A stretch of DNA of 64,000 bases, from NCBI RefSeq assembly GCF_003990335.1, contig NZ_CP034683.1, positions 2,711,501 through 2,775,500 on the forward strand. Direction: 5' to 3'. Origin of the DNA: Rheinheimera mangrovi (GTDB taxonomy: Bacteria; Pseudomonadota; Gammaproteobacteria; Enterobacterales; Alteromonadaceae). How positions within the stretch are numbered: position 1 is the stretch's first letter; every line of letters starts with the position of its first letter. The position numbers and the translations under genes are program-made. The notes under the pieces are model-generated. The model was not told where the DNA came from. It did not search any database and saw only the letters and a program-made list of their open reading frames with translations. Positions 27,478 to 38,195 of this stretch are shown in pieces.

Positions 27478-28743
27478 TTAAAGACTCACGTTATTTTTAC
27501 TAGCGCGCTCTTTAATATAGCTTTCCCAGCTAGCAGCCTGACGGGCGTATTTAGGATCGCCTTTGGCTTTTTGCACTGCCTGATAAGCATCTTTGAACTT
27601 GTTCTGGTAGAAATAAGCTTCAACCAAAGCTAAATACACAGGACCTTTGACTTTTACGCCAGCATCCAACGATTTATTCAAAGCTGCTACAGCAGCAGGG
27701 TATTTTTCAGCAAGGATCAATGAAGAACCTTGACGACGATAAGCATCAGCATCGTTGTCCAACTGAGCGGACTCACCATAATACTGAGCTGCTTTTTCCA
27801 TTTCCCGTGCTGACTGGAAAGAACTGGCCATACTGTTCAACATATTTTTGTCTTTTTTGATTAAACCAGACTTGATATGTTTTTCCAGTGTGATACCGGC
27901 TTTGTATGGAACGTTGGCATTTGAATACAGCTGAGACAATAACTTGAATTCATTGGCTGAATCCAGCATGCCCTGCATAGCTGCAACTTCTAATGTCACA
28001 AGCGCTTTTTCATACTGTTCTTCTATGCTGTAAAACTGAGCCAGGTAAGTCCACCAGCGTTTTTCCGAAGGGAAAAGTTGCACAGTGGTCTCTAACACTT
28101 CGATCGCTTTTTTGTTGTTTTTCATCTCGTAATAAGCTGAAAACTTCAACGTATAAGGACCGGCGTTTGGCTTAGCTTTATCTTGCATGGCAATAGCCAT
28201 ATCAGCAGGCTCAATTACCTTCTGATACTGCTTCATTTCCATGTAAGCACTAGCAATACGTAAATAAACGTTCGACTCTTTTTCACCAGTGAAATCTATC
28301 CACTGATAATAAGTTTTGATTGATTCGTCGTATTGCTTATCGCTTAACAATAAGTCAGCAAGTAAACGCAAACCAGCAGCTTGGTCAGTAAAGCTCAATA
28401 CGTCTGGCTTCATCGCTTTGCGCAGGTAAGCAATAGCTTTTTTCTCGTCTTTAGCGGCCCACATGTTGCCTAAAAAACGATTCAAATAAGCCATGTCAAA
28501 CTCATTGCTTGACTCAACATCCTGCAACTCAGCGATGGCTTCGTTTATCTTCTCTGCACTATAAAGCTCATAAGCTTTAGCTATAGACTTACCAACTTTT
28601 TCACCTACAGCGCTTGATTTGCGGTTTTTCCGCGCTTCAATTTTTGCAGGATCCGGAGCAGCAACAGCATATGAACTTAAAGTTGTAGCACCAAAACTGG
28701 CCAGTACGATCAACGCAGAAGTAAGTGTAGTCATTTTCTTCAT
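27478..28743 (-). CDS. Periplasmic TPR protein of the TonB2-type cluster
   Basis: 421-residue exported protein. A signal peptide (about 1-29, ends YAVAA) is followed by tetratricopeptide-like helical repeats across residues ~50-400 (for example NEAIAELQDVES, KKAIAYLRKAM, YEKALVTLEVAA, YPAAVAALNKSL). It is the last gene of the DUF3450-ttpC-exbB-exbD-tonB-TPR cluster, 4 bases after tonB, an order seen widely in Alteromonadales and Vibrionales. It probably scaffolds the energising complex in the periplasm; that role is inferred from context. Confidence 0.85.
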   Translation of the reverse strand: MKKMTTLTSALIVLASFGATTLSSYAVAAPDPAKIEARKNRKSSAVGEKVGKSIAKAYELYSAEKINEAIAELQDVESSNEFDMAYLNRFLGNMWAAKDEKKAIAYLRKAMKPDVLSFTDQAAGLRLLADLLLSDKQYDESIKTYYQWIDFTGEKESNVYLRIASAYMEMKQYQKVIEPADMAIAMQDKAKPNAGPYTLKFSAYYEMKNNKKAIEVLETTVQLFPSEKRWWTYLAQFYSIEEQYEKALVTLEVAAMQGMLDSANEFKLLSQLYSNANVPYKAGITLEKHIKSGLIKKDKNMLNSMASSFQSAREMEKAAQYYGESAQLDNDADAYRRQGSSLILAEKYPAAVAALNKSLDAGVKVKGPVYLALVEAYFYQNKFKDAYQAVQKAKGDPKYARQAASWESYIKERASKNNVSL

Positions 28744-28747
28744 AGTG

Positions 28748-29359
28748 TTAACCCCCAGATTGATCTAAGGAGAAGTCCAATTGAACCATAATACCTGGTT
28801 GCTGAACTGCTTTACCATCGACCACTTTTGGTGAATATTTCCAACGTTTCAGTGCACGTATTGCTTCACGGTCAAATACACGTTTAGGTTCAGCTTCAAC
28901 AACTGCTACGTCACCGACGCTGCCATCTTCCATAATAGTAAAGCGCATTTTTACCCAACCCTGTAAGCCGTCACGAGCTGCTTGTACCGGGTATTTTGGT
29001 TCAATACGTACTATTGGAGTAGCATCGCCATCACGCATCATCGCTGAAGACGGATCACCTAAGCCTGAACTCGCACCACCTACATCTACTGACGGTATGT
29101 TAAAACCAATGGTTCCACCAGTGTCAGTTGAAGCAGGCTCTGCAACCGGAGCCTTTGGAGGCTCTGGTGGCGGCGGTGGCGGTACCCGAACACGAGTCTG
29201 AGCTTTTGACTCAGGCGGCGTCGAGTTAATTTCAATAACGATTTGATCCTTTTTAGCATTGGTGAACGTATCATCCCCACCTATAAGGAATGCCATCAAC
29301 ACATACAGGAAAAACGTTATTACCGCACCAACTACCAGTGATAGTAATAACCTTACCAT
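28748..29359 (-). CDS. tonB2: TonB2-type energy transducer
   Basis: 203-residue TonB protein: one N-terminal inner-membrane anchor (about 5-26), a short Pro-rich stretch (RVPPPPPPEPPKAP), a flexible middle, and a C-terminal domain (about 115-195) with RIEPKYPVQAARDGLQGWVKM and AIRALKRWKYSP. The linker is much shorter than in E. coli TonB, as in TonB2 proteins of Vibrio. It carries proton-motive energy to outer-membrane receptors for iron complexes or other ligands. Starts one base after the exbD stop. No receptor gene is in this window, so the ligand is unknown. Confidence 0.92.
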   Translation of the reverse strand: MVRLLLSLVVGAVITFFLYVLMAFLIGGDDTFTNAKKDQIVIEINSTPPESKAQTRVRVPPPPPPEPPKAPVAEPASTDTGGTIGFNIPSVDVGGASSGLGDPSSAMMRDGDATPIVRIEPKYPVQAARDGLQGWVKMRFTIMEDGSVGDVAVVEAEPKRVFDREAIRALKRWKYSPKVVDGKAVQQPGIMVQLDFSLDQSGG

Positions 29360-29360
29360 A

Positions 29361-29762
29361 TTACTTGTTCTCCGCAGCGATCGAAATCTTATCGATACCA
29401 GCCAGCTTGATCTGATCCATTACCTGAACCACGATACCATGCTTAGCTTCTTTATCTGCTTGAATGATTACTGTATCAGTAGGCGATTCAGCCAACAGTT
29501 TCTCAACAGTTGCACCAACACGCTCAACGTCTACAGCACGTTTATCCATCCAAATCTCACCGTTTGCACGGATTGCAATAAAGATAGTGGCTGACGGCTT
29601 AGATTGAGCTTTTGCCGCTTTAGGACGGTTAACATCAATACCCGCTTCTTTAACGAACGAGGTCGTTACGATAAAGAAAATCAGCATGATGAATACAACG
29701 TCCAACATCGGCGTTAAATCTACTGCTGCCTCTTCGGCTTCACGTCTAATTTTACGTGCCAT
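29361..29762 (-). CDS. exbD2: ExbD-type proton channel subunit
   Basis: 133-residue ExbD/TolR protein: short cytoplasmic N terminus (RKIRREAEEAAVDLTPMLDVVF) leading into one membrane span (about 20-40, IMLIFFIVTTSFV), whose Asp in LTPMLDVVF is the proton-path residue of the family. A periplasmic domain follows (about 60-130). Works with the ExbB subunits encoded just upstream to energise TonB. 13 bases separate it from exbB. Confidence 0.93.
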   Translation of the reverse strand: MARKIRREAEEAAVDLTPMLDVVFIMLIFFIVTTSFVKEAGIDVNRPKAAKAQSKPSATIFIAIRANGEIWMDKRAVDVERVGATVEKLLAESPTDTVIIQADKEAKHGIVVQVMDQIKLAGIDKISIAAENK

Positions 29763-29775
29763 AAAATACTCTCTA

Positions 29776-30300
29776 TCAATGATGAGGCATACTGTCAGCT
29801 AATCCATGAACTGCTGACTTCACCTTACCTTCCAGTTTGGACGTTACAAATACACCTGATAAACACGCAACCATACCAGCCATAGTTGGAATTGTTGCCA
29901 TTGAAATACCAGCTGCCATCAGTCTTGGGTTACCAGTACCTTGCACCGCCATAATTTCGAATACGGCGATCATACCAGTTACAGTACCTAACAAACCAAC
30001 CATAGGGCAGATGGCAACCAAAGTTTTGATTACGCCGATCCGCTCACTTAGTTTGGTAGATGCCTCTGACACCCACGCATCACGAATTTTATGCGCATAC
30101 CAGGAGGTTGTATCAGCCCGGGCATTCCAGTCAGCAATGATTCTGTCACGCATCACTGGAAATTCCCGATTAATAAACCAGAAGCGCTCTATGATCAATA
30201 CCCACATGATGAAGAGCACTATGGCGACGATATAAAGTACATCACCGCCGGTTGCGATAAAATCCCTGACAGATTCCCAAAGCTCTATCAGGCTATGCAT
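29776..30300 (-). CDS. exbB2: ExbB-type proton channel subunit
   Basis: 174-residue MotA/TolQ/ExbB protein with three membrane spans: about 15-37 (GGDVLYIVAIVLFIMWVLIIE), 89-113 (TLVAICPMVGLLGTVTGMI) and 129-152 (MAAGISMATIPTMAGMVACLSGVF). The long cytoplasmic loop holds the basic/acidic patch of the family. Its ATG shares one base with the stop of the larger upstream ExbB-like gene (TAATG), so the two proton-channel proteins are translationally coupled. Confidence 0.93.
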   Translation of the reverse strand: MHSLIELWESVRDFIATGGDVLYIVAIVLFIMWVLIIERFWFINREFPVMRDRIIADWNARADTTSWYAHKIRDAWVSEASTKLSERIGVIKTLVAICPMVGLLGTVTGMIAVFEIMAVQGTGNPRLMAAGISMATIPTMAGMVACLSGVFVTSKLEGKVKSAVHGLADSMPHH

Positions 30301-31664
30301 TACGCTTTCTCCTTCTCCGCATGAGCAGCGATGATACCAGCGCTTTGCTCATCCAGAACATGCAGGACTGAGTTTGACTTACTTTGTAACATAGAGTGGA
30401 TAAACAGTAATGGCAGAGCACATAACAGACCTTGAACAGTTGTTACTAACGCCATTGAAATCTGACCAGCCATGATTTTCGGGTCGCCAGTACCGTGTAA
30501 GGTAATAACCTGGAACGCGCCGATCATACCGATAACTGTACCTAACAGACCTAATAAAGGACCAACAGCAGCAATCAGCTTGATAATACCGATACCTTTT
30601 TCGATATCCGGAGTTTCACGCATAATGGCTTCGTCCAGTTTCAGTTCTAAAGTTTCAACGTCAACAGCTTTGTTGTCGTGGTAAACTTTTAAAATACGGC
30701 CTAAAGCATTTTTCTCTGACGGGTTACCCAGGTTTTTCAACTGAGCTTTTACGCCAGCAGAAGCTGCAGACAGAGATACGAAACGAATTGCGCCAATCAG
30801 TAAACCGATGAATAACAATACAGTAATTACGTAACCTGGAGTACCACCCTGGTGGAACTGTTCTGTTAATGTAGCTTCCTGAGTTTTCAGACGCAGTAAG
30901 TTACCGCCAGTTGGATCGATATAAACTGGTTTAACTTCACCAGCTGCAGCATTTTTAAATGCTTCAGCATCAGCAACAATGTAAGACTCAGGTTGTTTAA
31001 CCAGAGGCTGCATTTCCTGAGTGTCAGCATTGAATACTAAGTAGCCACCGTCAGAAATCAGGTTAAAAGCACCAACACGAGTTACGCTTGCAGTAGCAGC
31101 GTTACCGTCTAAGCCTACAACATTGCCTTCAAACTTAGATACTTTGGCAGATTCAGTCATTTCAGTTTGCAGAGCAATCCACAGCTCTTCCAGTTCTTTG
31201 ATCTCTGGAATTTCTTTAGCTTCAGCAAGTTTTCTTAACAGTTCTTCACGGCCTTTGTACTGAGCACTGATGTTAGAAGTAGCAATGCCACCGATAGTTT
31301 CAGTTGCAGCACCACGAACGATACCGAACATTTCACCTAAAGTACCCTGAGCAGCAATTAATTCGGCTTCTTTAGCAGCTAATTTACCTTCATTATCAGC
31401 AAACTGCTGAGTTAAAGATTTGCCACGAGATTCTTCAGCAGCGAATTCAGCTTTTGCTCTGTTTAACAGAGCTTGCTTGTCAGCGCGGTCAGATAAAAAC
31501 TCTTGTTCACGTTGCTGGTTCATTTTACCTTCAGCAGTACGTGATTTTTTAACTTGCTCTAACAATTGATCAAGTTTGGCTGTATCAGCAGCTGCAGTTA
31601 AGCACACGCCCGCAGACATAGTTACAACAGCTGCAACTACTAAACCTTTAAAAACTTTCTTCAT
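30300..31664 (-). CDS. ttpC: TtpC-type large MotA/TolQ/ExbB proton channel protein
   Basis: 454-residue protein with a signal peptide (about 1-27), a long coiled-coil periplasmic region (about 30-130, KSRTAEGKMNQQREQEFLSDRADKQ...), a beta-rich stretch (about 180-250), and a C-terminal ExbB-like membrane domain (spans about 276-294, 363-388 with AAVGPLLGLLGTVIGMI, and 402-425). TtpC in Vibrio is the fourth essential part of the TonB2 system. Overlaps exbB by one base, 6 bases after the DUF3450 gene. The N-terminal part likely contacts the DUF3450 and TPR proteins (inferred). Confidence 0.9.
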   Translation of the reverse strand: MKKVFKGLVVAAVVTMSAGVCLTAAADTAKLDQLLEQVKKSRTAEGKMNQQREQEFLSDRADKQALLNRAKAEFAAEESRGKSLTQQFADNEGKLAAKEAELIAAQGTLGEMFGIVRGAATETIGGIATSNISAQYKGREELLRKLAEAKEIPEIKELEELWIALQTEMTESAKVSKFEGNVVGLDGNAATASVTRVGAFNLISDGGYLVFNADTQEMQPLVKQPESYIVADAEAFKNAAAGEVKPVYIDPTGGNLLRLKTQEATLTEQFHQGGTPGYVITVLLFIGLLIGAIRFVSLSAASAGVKAQLKNLGNPSEKNALGRILKVYHDNKAVDVETLELKLDEAIMRETPDIEKGIGIIKLIAAVGPLLGLLGTVIGMIGAFQVITLHGTGDPKIMAGQISMALVTTVQGLLCALPLLFIHSMLQSKSNSVLHVLDEQSAGIIAAHAEKEKA

Positions 31665-31670
31665 TTATGC

Positions 31671-32444
31671 TTACTCCGCTGCTAACACTGGAAGTTTCAA
31701 CAATTCTGGGGCAGCTTGTTTACCCGCAACACGAATCGCGAACTTGGTAGATTCCAGGTACTCTTGACCCAGAGCTTCCCATTGACCTGTAGTTTTGTTA
31801 AACATCCAGGCTTGTTTTTCATCCAGAGATTGAGCCAGTAAGGCAACGCGACCTACGTAAACGTAGTTCACAGTAATTTCGCTACCATCAACAGCCAGTT
31901 TGTCCGTGTAGGTCACCAGAGCTGTACCTAAATCTTTTTCGATTTGGTAGGCTTCAATCACCAGGCGGTACATTTCAGAAGTGTTCACTGCTGAGTTACC
32001 TAAAACAGCGCGTAAACGATCAATACGAGCTAAACGGTTCGTCAGGTCGATTGGCATGTCTGCTTTAATGAACGCTTCTAAAGTATCAACCATACGATAC
32101 ATCAGAGGAACGATACCTTGCTTGGTACCTTCGATAGTACCAATTTGCTTATCTAAAGAAGCCAGCTGTGAGTTTTGATCGGCAACTAATTTAGCAACGT
32201 GGTCGTTGTACACTTTTAAATTTTCAGTTTGTTCAACTAATTGACGGTACTCAGCCAACAGTTCCTGACTTTGGTCAAAAATATTGTTGATTTTTTCCTG
32301 AGACTGAACTGAAGCACGGATGTTTTGCTGACCCGCTTTCTGAATTTCAGTCAGCTGATTTGCTGCTACTGAGGTGCTGGCCAATGCGAATGCTCCAAAC
32401 AGAGCAGAAGCAACCAGACTCTTACGAATGTTATTGTTAGACAT
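31671..32444 (-). CDS. DUF3450 periplasmic coiled-coil protein
   Basis: 257-residue exported protein, first gene of the TonB2-type cluster. Signal peptide about 1-27 (IRKSLVASALFGAFALASTSVAA), then a long coiled coil (about 30-115, SQEKINNIFDQSQELLAEYRQLVEQTENLK) and a globular C-terminal domain. ATG 32444 with GGGA upstream is preferred over the open extension to 32507, since it puts the signal peptide at the N terminus. The family always accompanies TtpC-type clusters; its function is not known. Confidence 0.85.
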   Translation of the reverse strand: MSNNNIRKSLVASALFGAFALASTSVAANQLTEIQKAGQQNIRASVQSQEKINNIFDQSQELLAEYRQLVEQTENLKVYNDHVAKLVADQNSQLASLDKQIGTIEGTKQGIVPLMYRMVDTLEAFIKADMPIDLTNRLARIDRLRAVLGNSAVNTSEMYRLVIEAYQIEKDLGTALVTYTDKLAVDGSEITVNYVYVGRVALLAQSLDEKQAWMFNKTTGQWEALGQEYLESTKFAIRVAGKQAAPELLKLPVLAAE

Positions 32445-32539
32445 AGTTCCCAACCAATAATTGCTGATTAACGTAACCTGTTTTTGAAAGGCTATTTTTT
32501 GTAACAAAAGATAACCCGGTTAAAGGGTAAACCGCCCGC

Positions 32540-32568
32540 ATCATTGCAGCAAACTCGCGGATTGTCAA
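32540..32568 (-). promoter_or_regulatory. Candidate promoter of the TonB2-type cluster
   Basis: Minus strand TTGACA (32563-32568), 17-bp spacer, AATGAT (32540-32545), about 95 bp before the DUF3450 start. No Fur-box-like match was evident nearby. Confidence 0.5.
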
Positions 32569-32685
32569 TATAACAACGACAGTCAACGGTGACAGTTTTG
32601 TTGCAATTTAAAGGCAGCTTATACCCATTTTTTCTTAAGCAAAATCAGGAGCTTTCCTGTATTAATAATCCATTAAAGTTTTTGC

Positions 32686-33750
32686 TTATTTAATGTTCGG
32701 CGTTAATTTCCCCGACTCATACAACTTCACCATTTGTTCAAGAGAAATGGCTTTTATTTTTGACGCGTTACCGGCAGTACCAAATGCCAGATAACGATCC
32801 TTACAAATTTCAGTCATAGCTTTGACTGATTCCTGCAAATACTTACGTGGATCAAATTCCGCAGGGTTTTTCGCCATATAGCGGCGGATAGCTCCTGTTG
32901 AGGCTAAACGTAAGTCAGTATCTATATTGATCTTACGCACGCCAAACTTGATCCCTTCCTGAATTTGTTCCACTGGCACACCATAAGTTTCAGGGATGGC
33001 ACCACCATACTCATTAATAATAGCCAACCATTCTTGCGGCACAGAAGATGACCCATGCATCACCAAATGGGTATCCGGGATACGGGCATGAATATCTTTA
33101 ATACGGTCAATCGCCAGAATATCGCCTGTAGGCGGGCGACTGAACTTATAGGCACCATGTGAAGTACCGCAAGCAATAGCCAGCGCATCAACACCTGTCG
33201 CTTTGACGAACTGAGCCGCTTCTTCCGGATCAGTCAACATTTGGTCATGACTTAAGATGCAATCTGCACCTATGCCATCTTCTTCACCTGCTGCGCCAGT
33301 TTCAAGCGAGCCTAAACAACCTAATTCGCCCTCTACTGAAACACCACAAGCATGCGCCATATCTACAACACGGCGCGTTATATCGGCATTGTAGTCATAA
33401 TCCATCGGTGTTTTACCGTCAGTTCCTAAAGAACCATCCATCATCACTGAAGAAAAGCCTAACTGAATCGCCTGCTGGCATACAGCAGCCGAGGTTCCGT
33501 GGTCCTGGTGCATCACCACTGGAATATGCGGGAATTCTTCCACAGCCGCCAGTATTAAATGACGCAGAAACGGAGCTCCGGCATATTTACGCGCGCCAGC
33601 AGACGCCTGCACTATCACAGGACTGTCTGTCGCATCCGCAGCTAGCATGATGGCACGCATTTGTTCTAAGTTGTTGACGTTAAAAGCTGGTACTGCATAA
33701 CCAAACTCGGCAGCATGGTCCAGCATTTGACGCATTGAAATCAGAGCCAT
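32686..33750 (-). CDS. fba: Class II fructose-bisphosphate aldolase
   Basis: 354-residue Zn-dependent aldolase that splits or forms fructose 1,6-bisphosphate. Seen are the first zinc-site region VVMHQDHG, the second motif [24 protein letters not shown] and HGSSSVP with zinc-binding His residues, and [12 protein letters not shown] for phosphate binding. Length and the N-terminal [15 protein letters not shown] place it with the class IIB (Cbb-like) aldolases rather than the E. coli FbaA subclass. Last gene of epd-pgk-fba, 138 bases after pgk, so an additional promoter is possible. AGAGAGGAT precedes the start. Confidence 0.95.
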   Translation of the reverse strand: MALISMRQMLDHAAEFGYAVPAFNVNNLEQMRAIMLAADATDSPVIVQASAGARKYAGAPFLRHLILAAVEEFPHIPVVMHQDHGTSAAVCQQAIQLGFSSVMMDGSLGTDGKTPMDYDYNADITRRVVDMAHACGVSVEGELGCLGSLETGAAGEEDGIGADCILSHDQMLTDPEEAAQFVKATGVDALAIACGTSHGAYKFSRPPTGDILAIDRIKDIHARIPDTHLVMHGSSSVPQEWLAIINEYGGAIPETYGVPVEQIQEGIKFGVRKINIDTDLRLASTGAIRRYMAKNPAEFDPRKYLQESVKAMTEICKDRYLAFGTAGNASKIKAISLEQMVKLYESGKLTPNIK

Positions 33751-33888
33751 GAGATCCTCTCTCTTTGTGTAAGGTAAGGGTTGTATTTTAAAACCGCTGG
33801 CTCTGTTGTCACCTGAGGTGATCTGTAATGTACAGAAACAGCGGTCGTCTTCATTTATCTTTTTGTAGTTATTTGTAATTTAACAGCT

Positions 33889-35073
33889 TTATGCTGTGGT
33901 TTTAGCGCGTTGTTCCAAAATTTCCACTGCTGGTAAAGTTTTACCTTCCAGAAATTCCAGAAAGGCGCCGCCACCTGTAGAAATATAAGAAATTTTGTCA
34001 GCTAATTCATACTTATCAATAGCAGCTAAGGTATCGCCACCACCTGCTATAGAAAACGCCTGACTGTCTGCAATAGCAAGAGCTAAAGCTTTAGTACCTT
34101 GTTCAAAAGAAGCAAATTCAAACACACCCACAGGACCATTCCAAACAATAGTACCGGCATTTTTCAGAATATCGACCAGCGCAGCGCTGCTGTCAGGACC
34201 AATATCAAACACCATATCGTCGTCGCTAATATCAGCAACAGACTTGGTGGTTGCAGGCGTGTCTTCGGCAAAAGCTTTGCCTGTAACCACATCTGTAGGT
34301 ACAGGGATAGAGCCGCCATTGGCTTTGGCTTGTGCCATTAAACGCTTGGCTTCAGGAATAAGGTCGGTTTCAACCAGAGACTTCCCAACCTGATAGCCCT
34401 GAGCGGCAATAAAGGTATTAGCGATACCGCCACCAACAATCAGCTGATCGACAATACCAGATAAAGACTCAAGTACTGTCAGTTTAGTGGACACTTTAGA
34501 GCCGCCTACAATAGCAACCAATGGACGTTTCGGATTTTTAAGCGCTGCGGCTAATGCATCTAACTCGGCAGCCAACAAAGGACCAGCACAAGCAATTGGC
34601 GCAAATTGAGCCACACCATGAGTAGTGGCCTGAGCGCGGTGTGCTGTACCAAAAGCGTCCATGACAAACACATCACATAAAGCAGCCAGCTTTTTCGATA
34701 AGGTTTCGTCGTTTTTGCCTTCGCCTTTGTTAAAGCGCACGTTTTCAAACACCACCACTTCACCGGTATTCACTTCAACACCGTCCAGGTACTCTTTGAC
34801 TAAACGTACAGGCACAGATAAAGCGGCATTTAAATAATCAACCACAGGTGCCATCGAGAATTCTTCGGCGTATACACCTTCATCAGGACGACCTAAGTGA
34901 GAACACACCATCACTTTACCGCCTTTTTTAAGCGCTAATTCGATGGTAGGAATAGCAGCTTTTAAACGTGCATCTGAAGTGACTTTGCCGTTTTTCACCG
35001 GTACGTTTAAATCTTCACGGATCAATACCCGCTTCCCTGTTAAATCGATATCGGCCATCTTAATAACTGACAT
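33889..35073 (-). CDS. pgk: Phosphoglycerate kinase
   Basis: 394-residue glycolytic kinase (usual bacterial length ~387-398) converting 1,3-bisphosphoglycerate and ADP to 3-phosphoglycerate and ATP. N-terminal substrate site: [10 protein letters not shown], the Asp/Asn/Arg residues and SHLGRP. Nucleotide domain: [32 protein letters not shown] and [15 protein letters not shown] lies a few bases before the ATG. Between epd (41-base gap) and fba, all in the same direction. Confidence 0.97.
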   Translation of the reverse strand: MSVIKMADIDLTGKRVLIREDLNVPVKNGKVTSDARLKAAIPTIELALKKGGKVMVCSHLGRPDEGVYAEEFSMAPVVDYLNAALSVPVRLVKEYLDGVEVNTGEVVVFENVRFNKGEGKNDETLSKKLAALCDVFVMDAFGTAHRAQATTHGVAQFAPIACAGPLLAAELDALAAALKNPKRPLVAIVGGSKVSTKLTVLESLSGIVDQLIVGGGIANTFIAAQGYQVGKSLVETDLIPEAKRLMAQAKANGGSIPVPTDVVTGKAFAEDTPATTKSVADISDDDMVFDIGPDSSAALVDILKNAGTIVWNGPVGVFEFASFEQGTKALALAIADSQAFSIAGGGDTLAAIDKYELADKISYISTGGGAFLEFLEGKTLPAVEILEQRAKTTA

Positions 35074-35114
35074 ACCAGACTCCTGTGATTTTATAAGTTT
35101 TTATGAAATAAAGT

Positions 35115-36128
35115 TCAGACAAACCGCATCATAGCGCGGGTGGTGTCGATCATTCTGTTAGCAAAGCCCCATTCGTTGTCACACCAGACTAAACATTTGA
35201 CTAAACGTTTGTGGCTGACCCGGGTTTGTGAGCCATCGACAATGCACGAATGCGCATCATGATTAAAATCGACGGACACCAGCGGCTCTTCGGTGTAATC
35301 CAGAATACCTGCCAGCTCCCCTACCCTTGCTCGCTGCAACACCTGATTAATTTGAGTGACATCCACGTCCTGGTGCAAAGTGACGCTTAAATCCATAGCT
35401 GTCACGTTTACTGTCGGCACACGCACCGCAATGGCTTCAAAACGACCGGCTAAATGCGGCATGATACGCTCGATACCTCGGGCTAATTTGGTATCGACCG
35501 GAATAATAGACTGACTGGCCGCTCTGGTGCGGCGTAAATCAGTATGATAGGCATCTATCACCTGCTGATCATTCATTGAGGCGTGAATCGTAGTAATAGT
35601 GCCACTCTCGACACCAAAATGCTGATCAAGCACCTGGATCACCGGAACTATACAGTTGGTGGTGCACGAACCTGCCGACACCACTGTCATCTGATCAGTC
35701 AGCAAATGCTGATTAATGCCATAAATCACTGTGGCATCAATATCAGCGTCTGCAGGGTGTGAAAACAGTACTTTTTTCGCACCAGCGTCTAAATGCAGCT
35801 GCGCATCTGCACGGCTATGAAACACACCTGTGCATTCAAGTACTACATCGATGTCTAATTCGTTCCATGGCAACTGGGCGGGATCGGCCTGACAAAACAA
35901 CGCTATTGGATCGCCATTGACCAGCAAACCTTGCGCTGTCAGCTCAACTGGAAAACCAAAGCGACCATGCGAGGTATCGTATTTTAATAAGTGGGCTATT
36001 CCTTTGGCATCAGCCAACTCGTTAATAGCGACCACCTTGACCTGTTCTGTTAAACCGCATTCGTACAGGGCTCGCAGGATATTCCGACCTATACGGCCAA
36101 AGCCGTTAATTGCCACTTTAATGGTCAT
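35115..36128 (-). CDS. epd: D-erythrose-4-phosphate dehydrogenase
   Basis: 337-residue GAPDH-fold enzyme. It oxidises erythrose 4-phosphate to 4-phosphoerythronate, the first step of the DXP-independent pyridoxal phosphate route. Rossmann motif [10 protein letters not shown], catalytic Cys in SCTTNC at C155 (the same number as E. coli Epd), and [16 protein letters not shown], where Epd proteins differ from GAPDH (TVHATTATQK). The neighbours pgk, fba and tktA, the last a source of erythrose 4-phosphate, fit. Some GAPDH activity cannot be excluded. Confidence 0.93.
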   Translation of the reverse strand: MTIKVAINGFGRIGRNILRALYECGLTEQVKVVAINELADAKGIAHLLKYDTSHGRFGFPVELTAQGLLVNGDPIALFCQADPAQLPWNELDIDVVLECTGVFHSRADAQLHLDAGAKKVLFSHPADADIDATVIYGINQHLLTDQMTVVSAGSCTTNCIVPVIQVLDQHFGVESGTITTIHASMNDQQVIDAYHTDLRRTRAASQSIIPVDTKLARGIERIMPHLAGRFEAIAVRVPTVNVTAMDLSVTLHQDVDVTQINQVLQRARVGELAGILDYTEEPLVSVDFNHDAHSCIVDGSQTRVSHKRLVKCLVWCDNEWGFANRMIDTTRAMMRFV

Positions 36129-36171
36129 TGCTATTCAATTACCCGCTTCACACATTTACTGATTAAAAACA

Positions 36172-36192
36172 GGGGCCACAAGGCCCCTTTTT
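36172..36192. terminator. Terminator between tktA and epd
   Basis: Stem GGGGCC/GGCCCC (36172-36177, 36182-36187) with loop ACAA. T-runs lie on both sides (TTTTT on plus; TGTTTTT on minus), so tktA transcription can stop before epd. Confidence 0.75.
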
Positions 36193-36197
36193 CATTT

Positions 36198-38195
36198 TTA
36201 TGCTAATAACTCGTTGGCAGCTGCAACCACAGCGGCCGTGGTTATACCAAAGTGTTCGAACAGCTGCTCAGCCGGAGCCGATTCACCAAAGCTGTCCATA
36301 CCAATGATTTTACCTGTCAGGCCAACATACTTGTACCAGCTATCTTTTATACCCGCTTCTACAGCGACACGTTTGGTGACGGCTGATGGCAATACAGCTT
36401 CACGGTATTCGGCATTTTGGGCTTCAAATACGTCGGTTGAAGGCACAGAAACTACCCGCACTTTACGTCCCACAGCAGTTAACTGATGGTAAGCCTGTAC
36501 TGCCAGCTCTACTTCAGAACCTGTAGCAATCAGAATCAGTTCAGGCGTGCCCACAGAATCTAACAAGACATAACCGCCTTTACGAACATCAGCCAATTGC
36601 TGCGCTGTACGAGGCTGTTGCACCAGGTTCTGCCGGGTGAAAATTAAGGTGCTTGGGCCTTCAGTGCGTTCAATAGCCGCCTGCCATGCCACAGCCGATT
36701 CCACTGCATCACAAGGACGCCAGTTCATCAGATTCGGAGTCACACGCAGCGAAGCCAACTGCTCAACCGGCTGGTGAGTTGGGCCGTCTTCGCCTAAACC
36801 AATTGAATCGTGGGTGTAGACAAAAATGACCCGTTGTTTCATCAGCGCAGCCATACGCACTGCATTACGGGCATATTCCATAAACATCAGGAAAGTAGCA
36901 CCGTACGGGATAAAACCACCGTGCAGAGCTATACCATTCATCATGGCTGACATACCAAATTCACGCACACCGTAATACAGGTAATTACCGCTGGCGTCAT
37001 CCGCTGTTACACCTTTAGAACCGGACCAAATGGTCAGGTTAGAACCGGCTAGGTCAGCTGAACCACCTAATAACTCAGGTAATAAAGGACCAAAAGCGTT
37101 TAAGCTGTTCTGTGAGGCTTTGCGTGTAGCAATAGACTGAGGATTATCCTGCAGATGCTGAATATAAGCAGCAGATTTTTCTGGCCAGTCAGCAGGCAAA
37201 TCACCCGCCATACGACGTTTAAATTCAGCAGCCAGTTCAGGGTAAGCTTTAGCGTAAGCGGCAAAGCTGTCATTCCAGCTGTTCTGAGCTGAAGTACCTT
37301 TGGCTTTGCCATCCCACTCTTGATAGATATCCTCTGGAATAACAAAAGGTGCGTGCTCCCACCCCAGATATTCACGAACTGCAGCAATTTCAGCATCCCC
37401 TAAAGGCGCGCCGTGGCAGTCGTGTGAACCTGATTTATTTGGAGAGCCGTAGCCAATAATAGTTTTGCAGCAAATTAAAGTAGGTTTGTCTGTGACAGCA
37501 CGGCCTTGTTCAATAGCAGCCTTAATAGCGGCAGCATCGTGACCATCCACACCAGCAATCACATGCCAGCCATAGGCTTCAAAACGTGCAGGTGTATTGT
37601 CAGTAAACCAGCCTTCAACATGACCATCGATAGAAATACCGTTGTCATCCCAGAAGGCAATTAATTTACCCAAACCTAAAGTACCGGCCAAAGAACAGGC
37701 CTCGTGCGATACACCTTCCATTAAGCAGCCATCACCTAAAAAGGCATAGGTGTGGTGATCAACAATGGCATGACCTGGTTTATTAAACTGAGCCGCTAAA
37801 GCTTTTTCAGCGATGGCCATACCTACAGCATTGGTAATACCCTGGCCCAATGGGCCTGTGGTGGTTTCGACACCAGGTGCATAACCATATTCAGGATGAC
37901 CAGGGGTGCGGGAATGTAATTGACGGAATTGTTTTAAATCTTCAATGCCTAAATCATAGCCAGAGAGATGTAACAGAGAATACAACAGCATAGAGCCGTG
38001 GCCATTGGACAACACAAAGCGGTCACGGTTGGCCCAGCTTGGGTCTTGTGGATTATGAATTAAATAATCGCGCCACAATACTTCAGCAATATCTGCCATG
38101 CCCATAGGGGCGCCCGGGTGACCTGATTTCGCCTTTTGCACCGCATCCATGCTCAGAGCGCGAATGGCGTTAGCGAGTTGTTTACGAGATGGCAT
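36198..38195 (-). CDS. tktA: Transketolase
   Basis: 665-residue thiamine-diphosphate enzyme of the pentose phosphate pathway. N-terminal PP domain with [20 protein letters not shown] and the TPP/metal motif GDGCLMEG...N. Pyr domain with [14 protein letters not shown] (cofactor Glu), and the substrate loop [17 protein letters not shown]-terminal domain ends [19 protein letters not shown] precedes the start. Divergent from metK over a 352-bp gap; a hairpin terminator separates it from epd. Confidence 0.97.
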   Translation of the reverse strand: MPSRKQLANAIRALSMDAVQKAKSGHPGAPMGMADIAEVLWRDYLIHNPQDPSWANRDRFVLSNGHGSMLLYSLLHLSGYDLGIEDLKQFRQLHSRTPGHPEYGYAPGVETTTGPLGQGITNAVGMAIAEKALAAQFNKPGHAIVDHHTYAFLGDGCLMEGVSHEACSLAGTLGLGKLIAFWDDNGISIDGHVEGWFTDNTPARFEAYGWHVIAGVDGHDAAAIKAAIEQGRAVTDKPTLICCKTIIGYGSPNKSGSHDCHGAPLGDAEIAAVREYLGWEHAPFVIPEDIYQEWDGKAKGTSAQNSWNDSFAAYAKAYPELAAEFKRRMAGDLPADWPEKSAAYIQHLQDNPQSIATRKASQNSLNAFGPLLPELLGGSADLAGSNLTIWSGSKGVTADDASGNYLYYGVREFGMSAMMNGIALHGGFIPYGATFLMFMEYARNAVRMAALMKQRVIFVYTHDSIGLGEDGPTHQPVEQLASLRVTPNLMNWRPCDAVESAVAWQAAIERTEGPSTLIFTRQNLVQQPRTAQQLADVRKGGYVLLDSVGTPELILIATGSEVELAVQAYHQLTAVGRKVRVVSVPSTDVFEAQNAEYREAVLPSAVTKRVAVEAGIKDSWYKYVGLTGKIIGMDSFGESAPAEQLFEHFGITTAAVVAAANELLA

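Noticed and set aside
32445..32685. Terminator for fba
   Set aside because: Only a weak AGGA/TCCT pairing (32648-32659) without a clear T-run; not strong enough to list.
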